DNA of 64,000 nucleotides from Alloalcanivorax gelatiniphagus (GTDB lineage: Bacteria > Pseudomonadota > Gammaproteobacteria > Pseudomonadales > Alcanivoracaceae): contig NZ_VCQT01000046.1 of assembly GCF_005938655.1 (NCBI RefSeq), forward strand, positions 330,717-394,716. The letters are read 5' to 3'. The position numbers and the translations under genes were made by a program. Under the pieces are notes generated by a model, which was not told the origin of the DNA, did not search any database, and saw only the letters and a program-made list of their open reading frames with translations. Position 1 is the stretch's first letter. Each line of letters starts with the position of its first letter. Of this stretch, positions 54,244-64,000 are shown in pieces.

Positions 54244-55340
54244 GAGCGCGCCCTCCGCGAGAACAGTCGTCCGCCGAAATACAGCATGAACACCGCCATC
54301 AGCGCGATCAGGTGAATCCACAGCATGGAATAGAACCAGGGCCGGTCACTGCCGGGCACATCCGCGATCCAGCTGCGCATGGTCAGCAGCATGCCCACGT
54401 ACAGCATGTAGCCAAGCACCGCGGGAATCATGCGCAGGAAACGGCCCTGGCGGGGGTTGACCCGGGCCAGGGGAATCGCCGCCAGACACATGATCGGCAC
54501 GGTCAGCACCAGGGAAAGACGCCATTGCAACTCGGCCCAGGCCTGGTTGGTGCCTTCGTCCAGCAATTCCGCGGTGGTGCGCCCGCGCACCTTGGGCGGG
54601 CGGCTGCTGGAGCGCTCCTCGCCGATGCGCACCCGCGCCTCCTGGAAAGCCACCTCCCGGTAGTCCGCCTCGCCGGGCTTACCCTGATATTGGTAGCCGT
54701 CCTTGAGCAGCAGATAGCTGACGCCGTCCTGCTGTTCCAGGCGGCCACTGCTCGCCCAGACCGTGAGCAGGCGGCCGGCCTCCTGATCGTCGAAGCTGGC
54801 GTCGGCGACGAACACATTCTCCAGGTAGCCCTCCTCGCGGTTCAGGCTCTCGGCGTAGGTGGCCCGCTGGGCATCGCCGTCGCCCTTCACGTGGAAACGC
54901 CCGGGGGTCAGCAACTCCAGTGCCGAGCGGTCCTTCTGCTCCTCGAAGATGCGGTTCACCTCGGCGTCGCCGTTGGGCGTAACATACAGAGAGAACAGCG
55001 CGATCACCCCCATGGCCACCAGCACCGGCATGATGATTGAGCGCGCCACCCGCCCGTCGCCCTGGCCGCCGGCGCGCAGCACCACCATTTCGTTGTCCAT
55101 GTGCATGCGCCCGAGCACCAGCAGAATGGCGATGTACAGGCTCAACGGCAGAATCATCTGCAGGAACTCGGGCAGCCGGAATGCCATCACCATGAACAGA
55201 GCATCGGCGGCGATCTGGCCCGCGGCGGCCTCCGCCAGGTACTTGATAAAGCGGCCACTGACCAGCACCATCACCAAAATGAAGGTGACCATCACCGTGG
55301 TCATGAAAATCTGACGATTGATATAGCGGTGTAATATCAA
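54240..55340 (-). CDS. lptF: LPS export ABC transporter permease LptF
   Basis: A 366-residue partner of LptG. MILHRYINRQIFMTTVMVTFILVMV is the first helix, LPEFLQMILPLSLYIAILLVLGRM the next, then the periplasmic domain and three C-terminal helices with LQWRLSLVLTVPIMCLAAIPLARVNPRQGRF. It is divergent from pepA with a 58-bp gap that must hold both promoters; essential for LPS transport. Confidence 0.96.
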   Translation of the reverse strand: MILHRYINRQIFMTTVMVTFILVMVLVSGRFIKYLAEAAAGQIAADALFMVMAFRLPEFLQMILPLSLYIAILLVLGRMHMDNEMVVLRAGGQGDGRVARSIIMPVLVAMGVIALFSLYVTPNGDAEVNRIFEEQKDRSALELLTPGRFHVKGDGDAQRATYAESLNREEGYLENVFVADASFDDQEAGRLLTVWASSGRLEQQDGVSYLLLKDGYQYQGKPGEADYREVAFQEARVRIGEERSSSRPPKVRGRTTAELLDEGTNQAWAELQWRLSLVLTVPIMCLAAIPLARVNPRQGRFLRMIPAVLGYMLYVGMLLTMRSWIADVPGSDRPWFYSMLWIHLIALMAVFMLYFGGRLFSRRARS

Positions 55341-55398
55341 CGTTGGCCCCGCCTATCCTGCACTGAATTGAGTGCGGCATTGTAACTCAGGAGAGAGC

Positions 55399-56871
55399 AT
55401 GGAGTACGCCATCAGTCATTCGGCCCTGCCGAATTTGAAAGTGGATTGCCTGATTTTACCCTTAGGCGGCAAAACGGCCCTGCCGGAAAGCCTGCCCGAT
55501 GAGACCCGCAAAGCGGTCCAGGCGTTCATGAAAGCCGGTGATTTTTCCGGCGACAAGGGGCAGATGGCATGGCTGCACCAACCCGCCGGCCTGGGCGCCG
55601 CCCGCCTGCTGCTGGTGGGGGCCGGCGACAAGGCCCTGGATGGCCGGGGCTTTCTCAAACTGATTCAGCAAGCCAGCCGCGCCCTGCGGAGCGGCCCGGT
55701 GAAACATGCCGCCTGGATGCTGGGCGGCCTGGACGTGGACAAGGATAACGACTGGCAGGTCCGTGAAGGAACCCGGGTGGCCGAAGAAGCCGCCTATCGC
55801 TTCGACCTGTACCGCAGCAAGCCGCCCAAGGCCTCCAAGCTGCAAAAATGGACGTTCTGGCTGGCCGAGCGCGACAACGGCTTGAAAAAGGCCGCCGCCA
55901 CCGGCAAGGCGGTGGCCGAGGGCACCGCCCTGGCCCGGGACCTGGGCAATATGGCGCCCAACGACTGCCACCCGGACTACCTGGCCCAGCGCGCCCGCGA
56001 GCTGGGCAAGCAATACGACAAGCTGTCGGTGAAGGTGATCAGCTACGCCCAGGCGGAAAAAATGGGCATGGGCGCGTTCTGCGCGGTGGCCCGGGGCAGC
56101 GCCCGCAAGGGCTGCCTGATCGTCATGGACTACAAGGGCGCCACCGGCAAGCCGGTGTCCCTGGTGGGCAAGGGCATCACCTTTGATACCGGCGGCATCT
56201 CGCTGAAGCCCGGCGCCACCATGGACGAAATGAAGTACGACATGGGCGGCGCCGCCAGCGTGTTCGGCAGCGTCAAAACGGTGTGCGAGCTGGGCCTGCC
56301 GATTCACCTGGTGGCGGTGGTGGCCGCCGCAGAGAACATGCCCGACGGCGAGGCCACCCGGCCCGGCGACATCGTCAAAACCCTGTCCGGCCAGACCGTG
56401 GAGATCCTCAACACCGACGCCGAAGGCCGCCTGGTACTGTGCGATGCCCTCACCTATGTGCAGCAGAAGCACAAGCCGCACACGGTGATCGACATCGCCA
56501 CCCTGACCGGCGCCTGCGTGGTGGCCCTGGGCGCCCATGCCCAGGCGGTGTACAGCAACGACGACGATCTCAGCCAGGCGCTGCTGGCCGCCGGCCAGGA
56601 CACCGGCGACCGGGGCTGGCCGATGCCTCTGTGGGAGGATTACCAAAGCCAGCTGGACAGCCCCTTCGCGGACATGCAGAACATCGGCGGCCCCAAGGCC
56701 GGCTCGATCACCGCCGCCTGCTTCCTGCACCGTTTCGCCCGGGATGTGAAATGGGCCCATCTGGACATCGCCGGCACCGCCTGGGTAAGTGGCGGCAAGC
56801 AGAAAGGCGGCACCGGCCGGCCGGTGCCCATGCTGACCCGCTACCTGATGAACCTGGCGGGCAAGGGTTGA
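55399..56871 (+). CDS. pepA: Leucyl aminopeptidase (cytosol aminopeptidase, M17)
   Basis: A 490-residue di-metal aminopeptidase. The signature NTDAEGRL and the metal site VGKGITFDTGGISLKPG are intact, as is YDMGGAASV. In E. coli the homologue also takes part in Xer recombination and gene regulation. ATG 55399 follows AGGAGAGAGC; the longer frame is rejected. Its order with lptF/lptG behind and holC, valS ahead is conserved in gammaproteobacteria. Confidence 0.97.
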   Translation: MEYAISHSALPNLKVDCLILPLGGKTALPESLPDETRKAVQAFMKAGDFSGDKGQMAWLHQPAGLGAARLLLVGAGDKALDGRGFLKLIQQASRALRSGPVKHAAWMLGGLDVDKDNDWQVREGTRVAEEAAYRFDLYRSKPPKASKLQKWTFWLAERDNGLKKAAATGKAVAEGTALARDLGNMAPNDCHPDYLAQRARELGKQYDKLSVKVISYAQAEKMGMGAFCAVARGSARKGCLIVMDYKGATGKPVSLVGKGITFDTGGISLKPGATMDEMKYDMGGAASVFGSVKTVCELGLPIHLVAVVAAAENMPDGEATRPGDIVKTLSGQTVEILNTDAEGRLVLCDALTYVQQKHKPHTVIDIATLTGACVVALGAHAQAVYSNDDDLSQALLAAGQDTGDRGWPMPLWEDYQSQLDSPFADMQNIGGPKAGSITAACFLHRFARDVKWAHLDIAGTAWVSGGKQKGGTGRPVPMLTRYLMNLAGKG

Positions 56872-56875
56872 GGCG

Positions 56876-57295
56876 TTGACCGAGATCCTGTTCTACATCA
56901 CCGACAAGGCCGGCGACGGCGTGCAGACCGCGCTGGCCTGGCGCATCGCCGAAAAGGCCTGGCGCCAGGGCCGGCGCATCTATGTGCATTGCGGTGATGC
57001 CGCCCAGGCCCGGGGGGTGGACGAGGCCTTCTGGCGGCACCCCGCTACCGGCTTCCTGCCCCACGAACCGGCCGGGCCGGAAGCGGCGTCGCCGGTGCTG
57101 GTGGGCCATGGCGACGACCCGGAGGGCCATCACGACGTGATGATCAATCTGGCCGCCACGGTGCCGGATTTCGCTACTCGCTTCGAGCGGGTGGCGGAAA
57201 TGATCACCGGCGACCCGGATCTGCGCGAGGCCGGCCGAGCGCGCTTCCGCTTCTACCGCGAACGCGGCTTCGATATTCAGAGCCACCGGCTCTGA
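56876..57295 (+). CDS. holC: DNA polymerase III chi subunit
   Basis: A 139-residue HolC. TEILFYITDKAGDGVQTALAWRIAEKAWRQGRRIYVHC is the conserved first half, FLPHEP and VMINLAATVPDF follow. Chi links the clamp loader to single-strand binding protein. The start is a TTG at 56876 with GAGG just before it; no ATG fits. Lies 4 bp after pepA. Confidence 0.93.
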   Translation: MTEILFYITDKAGDGVQTALAWRIAEKAWRQGRRIYVHCGDAAQARGVDEAFWRHPATGFLPHEPAGPEAASPVLVGHGDDPEGHHDVMINLAATVPDFATRFERVAEMITGDPDLREAGRARFRFYRERGFDIQSHRL

Positions 57296-57355
57296 CACCG
57301 GAAACCGGCCGCCGCCGCCCTCGCCACGGTGGGCGACGGGGGCCGCCCTGTCCGC

Positions 57356-57361
57356 TATAAT
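57356..57361 (+). promoter_or_regulatory. -10 box of a probable valS promoter
   Basis: A perfect TATAAT 39 bp before the valS ATG, in the 104-bp gap after holC. The -35 position, 17 bp up, reads GCGACG and is poor. Suggests valS has its own promoter besides readthrough from pepA-holC. Confidence 0.5.
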
Positions 57362-57399
57362 TCGCCCTTCGTTTTTTGACGGTGAAGACAGCGGATATC

Positions 57400-60189
57400 A
57401 TGGATAAAACCTACCAACCCGAGCGCATTGAGCAGGCCTGGTACGAGACCTGGGAAGAGGCTGGGCATTTCCGCCCGTCCGGCGAGGGCGACCCGTTCAC
57501 CATCGTGATTCCGCCGCCCAACGTGACCGGCAGCCTGCATATGGGCCACGCCTTCCAGGACACCATCATGGACACCCTGGTGCGCTACCGGCGCATGCAG
57601 GGCCGCAATACCCTGTGGCAGGTGGGCACCGACCACGCTGGCATCGCCACCCAGATGGTGGTGGAGCGCCGCCTGGCCGCCCAAGGCACCACCCGCCACG
57701 AGCTGGGCCGCGAGCAATTCCTGGAGAAAGTCTGGGAATGGAAGGCCGAGTCCGGCGGCACCATCACCCGCCAGCTGCGCCGCATGGGCGCCAGCGTGGA
57801 CTGGAGCCGCGAGCGCTTCACCATGGACGAGAACCTGTCCCGGGCGGTGCGCGAGGTGTTCGTGCGCCTGCACCAGGAAGGTCTGATCTATCGCGGCAAG
57901 CGTCTGGTCAACTGGGACCCGGCGCTGCACACGGCGATCTCCGATCTGGAGGTGGAAAACCGGGAGGAGCAGGGCCACCTGTGGCACTTCCGCTACCCTC
58001 TGGCGGACGGCTCCGGCCATCTGGTGGTGGCCACCACCCGCCCGGAAACCATGCTCGGCGATACCGCCGTGGCGGTGCACCCGGAAGATCCGCGCTACAA
58101 GGACATGGTGGGCAAACATATCCGCCTGCCCCTGGCTGACCGCGAGATCCCCATCATCGCCGACGACTACGTGGACCCGGACTTCGGCTCCGGCTGCGTG
58201 AAGATCACCCCGGCCCATGACTTCAACGACTACGAGATGGGCAAGCGGCACGACCTGCCAATGATCAACATCCTCACCGACGACGCCCGGCTCAACGACG
58301 AAGTGCCGGAGGCCTATCGCGGCCTGGACCGCTTCGACGCCCGCAAGAAGGTGGTCGATGACCTGGACGCCCTGGGCCTGCTGGAGAAGGTGGCCGATCA
58401 CACTCTGCAGGTGCCCCGTGGCGACCGTTCCGGCGAGGTCATCGAGCCCTACCTGACCGACCAGTGGTTCGTGGCCGTGGAGAGCCTGGCCAAGCCCGCC
58501 ATGGAGGCGGTGGAGAACGGCTCCATCCAGTTCGTGCCGAAGAGCTACGAGAACATGTACTTCTCCTGGATGCGCGATCTGGAAGACTGGTGCATCTCCC
58601 GGCAACTGTGGTGGGGGCACCGTATCCCCGCCTGGTACGACGAGGACGGCAACATCTACGTGGGCCGGGACGAGGCGGAAGTACGCGCCGAGCATAACCT
58701 TGGCGACCGCCCGCTGAGTCAGGACGAGGATGTGCTGGACACCTGGTTCAGCTCCGCGCTGTGGACCTTCTCCACCCTGGGCTGGCCGGACCAGACCGAG
58801 GAACTGAAGACCTTCCACCCCACCAATGTGCTGGTCACCGGCTTCGACATCATTTTCTTCTGGGTCGCGCGCATGATCATGATGACCCTGAAGTTCATGG
58901 ATGAGGTGCCGTTCAAGACCGTCTATGTGCACGGCCTGGTGCGCGACGCGGAAGGCCAGAAGATGTCCAAGTCCAAGGGCAACGTGCTCGACCCGCTGGA
59001 TCTGATCGACGGCATCGAGCTGGACAGCCTGGTGGACAAGCGTACCCGCGGGCTGATGCAGCCGCAGAAGGAAAAGCAGATCGCCAAACGCACGCGCAAG
59101 GAATTCCCGGAGGGCATCAACGCCTACGGCACCGACGCGCTGCGCTTCACTTTCCTGTCGCTGGCGTCCACCGGCCGCGACATCAAGTGGGACATGGGCC
59201 GCATCGAGGGCTACCGCAACTTCTGCAACAAGATCTGGAACGCCGCCCGCTATGTGCTGATGAACACCGAGGGTCAGGACTGCGGTCTCAACCCGGACGG
59301 TGGCGAGGTCACCCTGTCGCTGGCGGATCGCTGGATCATCAGCGCGCTGCAGCGCGCCGAGCGGGAAGTGAGCGAGGCGCTGGATCAGTTCCGCTTTGAC
59401 GTGGCCTCCCAGGCCGCCTACGAATTTATCTGGAACGAGTACTGCGACTGGTACCTGGAACTCTCCAAACCGGTGCTCTACGGCGACGACTACAGCGAAG
59501 CGGAAAAACGGGGCACCCGACGTACCCTGGTGCGCGTGCTGGAAGCGATCCTGCGCCTGGCGCACCCGTTCATGCCGTATATCACCGAGGAAATCTGGCA
59601 GAAAGTGGCTCCGCTGGCCGGCACCGGCCCGGTGGAGGGAGACGCCGCCAGCGCCACCATCATGCGCCAGCCCTACCCGGCCGCCGATGACGCCCGCCTG
59701 GATCAACAGGCCGAGCAGGACATCGAGTGGATCAAGGCGGTGATCACGGCGATCCGCAATATTCGCGGCGAAATGCGTATTCCCCCGGGCAAGGCCCTGG
59801 AAGTGTTCCTGCACAATGGCAAGGACAGCGACCGGGCGCGCCTGGATGCCAATCACAACTTCTTGTGCCGGCTGGCCCGGCTGGAGTCGATCACCTGGCT
59901 GAGCCCGGAAGACTCGGCGCCGGCATCGGCCACCGGCCTGGTGGGCGATATGGAAATCCTGGTGCCGATGGCCGGGCTGATCGACAAGAACGCCGAGATC
60001 GAACGCCTCGGCAAGGAAATCGATAAGCTGCGCAAGGAAGTGGCCCGCGGTGACGCCAAGCTGCGTAACCCCAACTTCGTGGACAAGGCCCCGGACGCGG
60101 TGGTCGCCAAGGAACGGGAGAAGCTCGACGATTACCGCTCCCAGCAGGCGCGCCTGGAAGAGCAACTGGAGAAGATCAAGTATCTCTGA
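57400..60189 (+). CDS. valS: Valyl-tRNA synthetase
   Basis: A 929-residue class I synthetase. The HIGH motif appears as [14 protein letters not shown] near residue 50, the KMSKS motif as [16 protein letters not shown] near 530, the editing domain lies between, and the C-terminal coiled coil ([22 protein letters not shown]) ends the protein. ATG 57400 matches the family start; an upstream TTG is rejected. The ribosome site is weak. Confidence 0.98.
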   Translation: MDKTYQPERIEQAWYETWEEAGHFRPSGEGDPFTIVIPPPNVTGSLHMGHAFQDTIMDTLVRYRRMQGRNTLWQVGTDHAGIATQMVVERRLAAQGTTRHELGREQFLEKVWEWKAESGGTITRQLRRMGASVDWSRERFTMDENLSRAVREVFVRLHQEGLIYRGKRLVNWDPALHTAISDLEVENREEQGHLWHFRYPLADGSGHLVVATTRPETMLGDTAVAVHPEDPRYKDMVGKHIRLPLADREIPIIADDYVDPDFGSGCVKITPAHDFNDYEMGKRHDLPMINILTDDARLNDEVPEAYRGLDRFDARKKVVDDLDALGLLEKVADHTLQVPRGDRSGEVIEPYLTDQWFVAVESLAKPAMEAVENGSIQFVPKSYENMYFSWMRDLEDWCISRQLWWGHRIPAWYDEDGNIYVGRDEAEVRAEHNLGDRPLSQDEDVLDTWFSSALWTFSTLGWPDQTEELKTFHPTNVLVTGFDIIFFWVARMIMMTLKFMDEVPFKTVYVHGLVRDAEGQKMSKSKGNVLDPLDLIDGIELDSLVDKRTRGLMQPQKEKQIAKRTRKEFPEGINAYGTDALRFTFLSLASTGRDIKWDMGRIEGYRNFCNKIWNAARYVLMNTEGQDCGLNPDGGEVTLSLADRWIISALQRAEREVSEALDQFRFDVASQAAYEFIWNEYCDWYLELSKPVLYGDDYSEAEKRGTRRTLVRVLEAILRLAHPFMPYITEEIWQKVAPLAGTGPVEGDAASATIMRQPYPAADDARLDQQAEQDIEWIKAVITAIRNIRGEMRIPPGKALEVFLHNGKDSDRARLDANHNFLCRLARLESITWLSPEDSAPASATGLVGDMEILVPMAGLIDKNAEIERLGKEIDKLRKEVARGDAKLRNPNFVDKAPDAVVAKEREKLDDYRSQQARLEEQLEKIKYL

Positions 60190-60193
60190 ACCG

Positions 60194-60775
60194 ATGGACG
60201 CCGACGACCCGCGCCGCGCGCGCATTCTGATCGCCGCCCGGAACCGCTTCGCCCGGGAAGGGTTCCGCCAGGCGGAGGTGAAGGCCATCGCCGGCGACGC
60301 CGGCGTGGGCAAGGCGACCATCTACCAGTTCTTTCCCTCCAAGGACGCGCTGCTGCTGACGGTGGTGGAGGAAAATCTCACCGCGATCCGCGATCTGGTC
60401 CTGCGTGAACTGCTCTCCGGGGCGCCGCCGTTGCAGCGCCTGGAAAACCTGTGCCGCGCGGTGGCCCGTTTTCTTGAGCGGGAACGGGATTTCTCGCGGC
60501 TGCTGATCCAGGAGGCCGGCGAGTTCCTCGGCCCCATCCAGCAACGCTATCTGCAACTGATGGACGATAATCTGCCGGTGGCGGAGGCGTTCTTCGAGGA
60601 GTTGCGCCGGGACGGTTACTTCACCGCGTTGCCGACCCGCGACACCCTGCTGATGATGGTCAATCTGCTGGTGGGCACCACCTACACCTGGGTGCTCACC
60701 GGGGAAGGCGAGCCGGAGCGCCAGGCGGTCACCTACATGCGCGTGCTGATTCGGGGCCTGCGCGACAGCCCCTGA
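60194..60775 (+). CDS. TetR/AcrR family regulator
   Basis: A 193-residue repressor. Helix-turn-helix: FRQAEVKAIAGDAGVGKATIYQFFPSKDALL (about 22-52). The C-terminal part is TetR_C-like. Starts 4 bp after the valS stop with ATG 60194; the longer frame lies inside valS in another frame. It ends 3 bp from the end of a convergent second TetR gene. Targets unknown; being outside the island it is a weaker candidate for the island operators. Confidence 0.88.
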   Translation: MDADDPRRARILIAARNRFAREGFRQAEVKAIAGDAGVGKATIYQFFPSKDALLLTVVEENLTAIRDLVLRELLSGAPPLQRLENLCRAVARFLERERDFSRLLIQEAGEFLGPIQQRYLQLMDDNLPVAEAFFEELRRDGYFTALPTRDTLLMMVNLLVGTTYTWVLTGEGEPERQAVTYMRVLIRGLRDSP

Positions 60776-60778
60776 TCC

Positions 60779-61465
60779 TCAGCCCTTCTTCAACTCCAGC
60801 AACTCCGGCGATGCCTCGCCGCCCAACACCACCGCTTCGGCGATGCCGATCATCACCCGCTGGCATTCCTCCAACCGCTGGGCGGAAAACTCCCCGTTCT
60901 CGAAGATATACAGTGAATAATTCTCGAGAATCCACAGCATGGTGCGCAGCACCAGCGGGTCCAGCTCGCGGCCGGTAAGCCGGCCGACCTCGGCGGTGAC
61001 CACCTGGGCGGCGATGCGCTGGGCGCGCTCCCGGTGGGGGGCCAGGGCCGAACCGGATGAGCGGGCCTCTTCCATCATCAGGTTGATGACCGGCCCCATG
61101 CTCAGGTGATAGTCGAAATACACCTTGGTGGTGTTGTGGATGATGGCGCGCACGGAGCGAGCCTGGCGCATCTCCTGGTGGAAATGCAGCAGCATGTTGT
61201 CGATGAAGATGCGGTAGATGTGCTCCAGCACATCCATCTTGTTGCGGAAATACTTATAGAAGGTACGACGTGACACCTTGGCGGCGTCCAGCAGATGCTG
61301 AACCGTGGTCCGGTCCAGCCCCCGCTGGGCGAACACGTGCATCGAATGAATCAGGATCTCCGCGCGGGCCTGGGAGCGCTGGCCACCCTCTTGCTCGGCA
61401 TGGGCTTCCAGAACCTGGTTCACCACCTGGCGTATGGCGTCGAGATCGTCGGGTCCGCGTTGCAC
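60779..61465 (-). CDS. TetR/AcrR family regulator
   Basis: A 228-residue repressor with an N-terminal extension of about 30 residues before the DNA-binding helices (LDRTTVQHLLDAAKVSRRTFYKYFRNKMDVLEHIY). It is tail-to-tail with the previous TetR gene, leaving 3 bp, so no separate terminators exist between them. Ligand and targets unknown. Confidence 0.88.
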   Translation of the reverse strand: MQRGPDDLDAIRQVVNQVLEAHAEQEGGQRSQARAEILIHSMHVFAQRGLDRTTVQHLLDAAKVSRRTFYKYFRNKMDVLEHIYRIFIDNMLLHFHQEMRQARSVRAIIHNTTKVYFDYHLSMGPVINLMMEEARSSGSALAPHRERAQRIAAQVVTAEVGRLTGRELDPLVLRTMLWILENYSLYIFENGEFSAQRLEECQRVMIGIAEAVVLGGEASPELLELKKG

Positions 61466-61540
61466 GTGACTTATCCCCTGTTTTTGTTTACCCGGCCGCT
61501 AGCTTAACCAAGCCCGCCCAAGCCGTAAACAAGGAGTTTA

Positions 61541-61756
61541 TTAAGCCGCCACGGCACCGCCGTCGGAGCCGCCCGGCCCTGCTTTGCGGCTTCTCAGGCG
61601 CTTCCAGACCTTCTCGTGGAAGTGGTAGCCCACGGTATTCACGCACGGTTCCACCAACGCGGTGGCGCCGCCGATGCGCCAGTCGCCGGTCATCGCCCAG
61701 ACCACCAGAAAGGCCACACTGATGTGCATTACGCCGAAACTCATTGTCTTGATCAC
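61541..61756 (-). CDS. DUF2061 small membrane protein
   Basis: A 71-residue protein of the DUF2061 type: IKTMSFGVMHISVAFLVVWAMTGDWRIGGATALVEPCVNTVGYHFHEKVWKR has the family's two short hydrophobic segments and the NT-x-x-YxxHE-x-x-W pattern. The start is a GTG at 61756, with AAGGAGG six bases upstream; the longer frame without family match is rejected. Function unknown. Confidence 0.82.
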   Translation of the reverse strand: MIKTMSFGVMHISVAFLVVWAMTGDWRIGGATALVEPCVNTVGYHFHEKVWKRLRSRKAGPGGSDGGAVAA

Positions 61757-61973
61757 CGGGCACCTCCTTCGCTGCGCCACCGATACAAGCAAATGATATC
61801 CATTCTCACCGATAGTGAATAGCCGGCCATTACTATTTTCTTAATAGCACTGCTCTATCGAAGGCCGTTAATTGTTGTAAAGCTCCGGGGCCGGAGGTGC
61901 GCGGCGTCTCCCATCGGCTTACTCTGAGCCGGTACCGGCGGGCGCCCCGCCATGAATGGATAAGGACCCCCCT

Positions 61974-62873
61974 ATGGACGACCGGAAAGCCCTTCTTATT
62001 CTGCACGGCAAACAGGCCGCCAACGGAGACGTGCGCGAGGCGGTGATGGCCCGCCGGGACGACGGCTGGGACCTGGCCGTGCGCGTCACCTGGGAAGGCG
62101 GCGACGCTGAACGCTATGTCCGCGAGGCCCTGGATCTGGGCTACCGCACCGTGATCGCCGCCGGCGGCGACGGCTCCGTGCGTGATATCACCCAGGCGCT
62201 GATGGCCTCCGGCGAGGATGACCTGACCCTGGCGGTGATTCCCCTGGGCACCGCCAACGACCTGGCCACCGCCGCCGGCGTCCCCCAGCAACCGGCGGAC
62301 GCCCTGGCCTTGCTGGACCACCCCGCCGCGCCGGTGGACGTGATCCGGGTGAACGACAGCTATTTCCTGAACATGGCCACCGGCGGGTTTGGCACCGAGG
62401 TGACCACCGAAACCTCCGAGGATCTGAAGGAAATGCTGGGCGGCGCCGCCTACCTGCTCACCGGGCTGACCCGGTTCGCCGAGGTGCGCGCCGCGGAAGG
62501 GCAATTCGAAGGGCCGGACTTCCACTGGAAAGGCGAGTTTCTCGCCCTCGGCATCGGCAACAGCCGCCAGGCCGGCGGCGGCCAGCGGCTGTGCCCGGAA
62601 GCCCTGATTGATGACGGCCTGATGGACGTGGCCATCCTGCCCTCCAACATGGACCTGCTGGCCGGCGTGCGCGGCCTGTTCAGCAGCGGCGAAAACGGCG
62701 GCAAGGAAGGCCTGTTCGAACGGGCCCGCCTGAAGCGCCTCACCATCACCACGCCGGAACCCATGCACCTCAACCTGGACGGCGAACCCCTGGAAGCCAC
62801 CCGCTTCGAGCTGGAGGTCTTGCCGCAGGCCCTCAAACTGGCACTGCCCGAGGACAGCGCCCTGCTGTCCTGA
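61974..62873 (+). CDS. yegS: YegS-type lipid kinase (diacylglycerol kinase family)
   Basis: A 299-residue lipid kinase, the same length as E. coli YegS as I recall. LLILHGKQAANGDVREAV and VRVTWEGGDAERYV follow the YegS N-terminus, and the catalytic loop motif is AAGGDGSVRDI with PLGTANDLA after it. ATG 61974 has AGGA seven bases upstream; ATG 61956 is the alternative. It phosphorylates a membrane lipid such as phosphatidylglycerol in vitro in the family. Confidence 0.92.
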   Translation: MDDRKALLILHGKQAANGDVREAVMARRDDGWDLAVRVTWEGGDAERYVREALDLGYRTVIAAGGDGSVRDITQALMASGEDDLTLAVIPLGTANDLATAAGVPQQPADALALLDHPAAPVDVIRVNDSYFLNMATGGFGTEVTTETSEDLKEMLGGAAYLLTGLTRFAEVRAAEGQFEGPDFHWKGEFLALGIGNSRQAGGGQRLCPEALIDDGLMDVAILPSNMDLLAGVRGLFSSGENGGKEGLFERARLKRLTITTPEPMHLNLDGEPLEATRFELEVLPQALKLALPEDSALLS

Positions 62874-62878
62874 ACGCC

Positions 62879-63331
62879 TCAGTCGCCCGGCGCATCCCCG
62901 CGCCGGGCGCTCTCCCCCGCCACCGGATTCTTCCGCGTCCCCGGATTCTTCTCCGCCAACGCCGCCACCTGCACGTTCAGCGCATTGGTGGAAATCAGCA
63001 CCTCCCACAGGGAGAAAATCAGCGACAGGGACAGGCTGATCAGGCTGGCGCCAAACAACACCACACCGGTCAACTCCAGGTGCAGGTACAACCCGAACAT
63101 GGACAGCGTGCACAACAGGAAGCTCAGCACCCCGGCCACCTGCATGTACTTGGTCAACACCACCCGCCGATGCAACAGCCCGATCTGACGGGACGCCACC
63201 TCGTGATGATGCGTCTTCTCCTCATCCGCCAACTTACGAATGATCTGGGACAGCACCAGGAAACGGTTGGTGTAGGCCAGCAAAAGCAGGGAAATGGCGG
63301 GAAACAACAGCGCCGGAGTGGTCAGGGTCAT
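62879..63331 (-). CDS. DUF2721 membrane protein
   Basis: A 150-residue protein with an N-terminal helix (PALLFPAISLLLLAYTNRFLVLSQIIR) and two later ones (VAGVLSFLLCTLSMFGLYL, LFGASLISLSLSLIFSLWEVLI), the DUF2721 layout. The ATG at 63331 is the family start; the frame goes on upstream for 177 codons of Pro/Arg-rich non-family sequence, which I reject. Function unknown. Tail-to-tail with yegS. Confidence 0.85.
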   Translation of the reverse strand: MTLTTPALLFPAISLLLLAYTNRFLVLSQIIRKLADEEKTHHHEVASRQIGLLHRRVVLTKYMQVAGVLSFLLCTLSMFGLYLHLELTGVVLFGASLISLSLSLIFSLWEVLISTNALNVQVAALAEKNPGTRKNPVAGESARRGDAPGD

Positions 63332-63710
63332 GGATGGCTCTAGCTTGGGATTAGTCGATGGTTTGAAGGACTCTAGCCCATGTCGCTCTGTTTGTCGCTT
63401 AGCACGCCGGTGAACACCGCTGGGGTCGGGCCACCGGAAGTGCTTGATTCCGGGCGGTTTTCTAGCCCAGACGCGTTCTCTGGAGGCGTTAAGTGGTGCT
63501 TTGGGGGCTTTATAGAGGGCCGCTAAGCCGCTTTTGAGGGGGTGTTTTTGGGGGGAATTGTTTTGGAAACAGGGGGTTATCGGGGTCCGACCCCGAGGGG
63601 GGAGGGTTCGGGTAGAGGGGTTTCTGGGATTGGGTTGAGGGGCACGCTGTAGGAACGGTTCTGGTATTGGGTTTCGGCCGGGGATTGGGCGAACGCGCTT
63701 AAAGAAAGCG

Positions 63711-63748
63711 GTAGGAGCGACTGGGCGGCATCCCGCTTTAGTCGCGAT
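63711..63748. repeat. REP-like element
   Basis: A 38-bp copy of the element at 2343-2380, differing at 5 positions, starting GTAGGAGCGACT and ending TTTAGTCGCGAT. It lies in a 669-bp stretch (63332-64000) in which I see no gene. That stretch is uneven in composition, with G-rich runs at 63540-63620 and several small inverted repeats (for example CGCCTTCGGCG near 63830); it looks like ordinary intergenic DNA with palindromic repeats. Confidence 0.75.
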
Positions 63749-64000
63749 GGGTTGGCACGGTATGCCTGACGGGGTGGAGGGCTGACCTACTTTAGGTGGC
63801 GAGCGGTGCTCGCCATCGCTTCGCGACGCCTTCGGCGCCTCCGCCTGGCACCTTCGGTGCATCGGCGGTCACATGGGCCTTTGTAGGGGGAGACGGCATC
63901 AAATCCTAAATACAAAACACCCCCGACACTGGCGTGGCGCGGGTCTCTTTTTCACAATTCCCAGCCCACCAGACGGGCTCCCTCCTCGGATGCCCTCCTT

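Noticed and set aside
55462..56760. A 432-codon frame antisense to pepA
   Set aside because: A shadow of the aminopeptidase gene; no start context and no recognisable domains.
57355..60321. A 988-codon open frame antisense to valS
   Set aside because: It mirrors a certain valyl-tRNA synthetase gene in high-GC DNA; its translation is His/Gln/Gly-rich without any family motif.

Overview
The window looks like a chromosomal segment of a high-GC, hydrocarbon-degrading gammaproteobacterium, most likely in the Alcanivorax/Alloalcanivorax group. The main reason is the order AraC regulator / ferredoxin / CYP153A P450 / AlkJ-type GMC dehydrogenase / ferredoxin reductase, which I recall from Alcanivorax, together with an AlmA-type long-chain alkane monooxygenase and an AlkK-type acyl-CoA synthetase. 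No database search was possible; the assignment rests on sequence recognition.

Layout. (1) 1-8.3 kb is core genome: a truncated amidase, an aminotransferase, then leftward RDD-protein, queA, tgt, yajC, secD, secF. (2) 8.4-52.7 kb is a catabolic island of about 44 kb. It opens with a TetR regulator and the CYP153 electron-transfer operon with its divergent AraC activator. A 12-gene rightward operon follows at 15.6-27.75 kb (PF10118 protein, SDR, esterase, Baeyer-Villiger monooxygenase, Cys-less thiolase, acyl-CoA dehydrogenase, alpha/beta hydrolase, SCP2-type thiolase, two MaoC proteins, SDR, acyl-CoA dehydrogenase). Then come a leftward block of acyl-CoA synthetases with a BtrH-like protein, a FadL-like porin with a giant lipoprotein, an AlmA operon, and a leftward nine-gene operon (52.6 to 44.2 kb) of PF10118 protein, BtrH-like protein, two thioesterases, an acyl-CoA synthetase, two acyl-CoA dehydrogenases and a GMC dehydrogenase. 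(3) 53.0-63.3 kb is core again: tRNA-Leu(CAA), lptG, lptF, pepA, holC, valS, two TetR genes, a DUF2061 protein, a YegS-type lipid kinase and a DUF2721 protein.

How it works together. The gene set can in principle take hydrocarbons across the outer membrane (FadL-like protein, lipoprotein), hydroxylate them terminally (CYP153) or subterminally/long-chain (AlmA, BVMO), oxidise alcohols (GMC, SDR), hydrolyse the esters a BVMO makes (alpha/beta hydrolases), activate acids (four CoA ligases) and run beta-oxidation (four acyl-CoA dehydrogenases, a MaoC pair, SDR, thiolases). The substrate is not determined; two BVMO-containing modules suggest ketones, branched or cyclic compounds besides n-alkanes.

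Most interesting observations: the three PF10118 'metal-dependent hydrolase' paralogues carry the ligand spacing of ferritin-like di-iron oxygenases/desaturases; four island operons share a 16-bp inverted motif at their promoters, which suggests one repressor regulon; the AraC-type tandem operator of the CYP153 operon recurs as an orphan copy beside a P450 remnant; and the island sits exactly between queA and tRNA-Leu/lptG, which are neighbours in Pseudomonas as I recall, with no integrase left.
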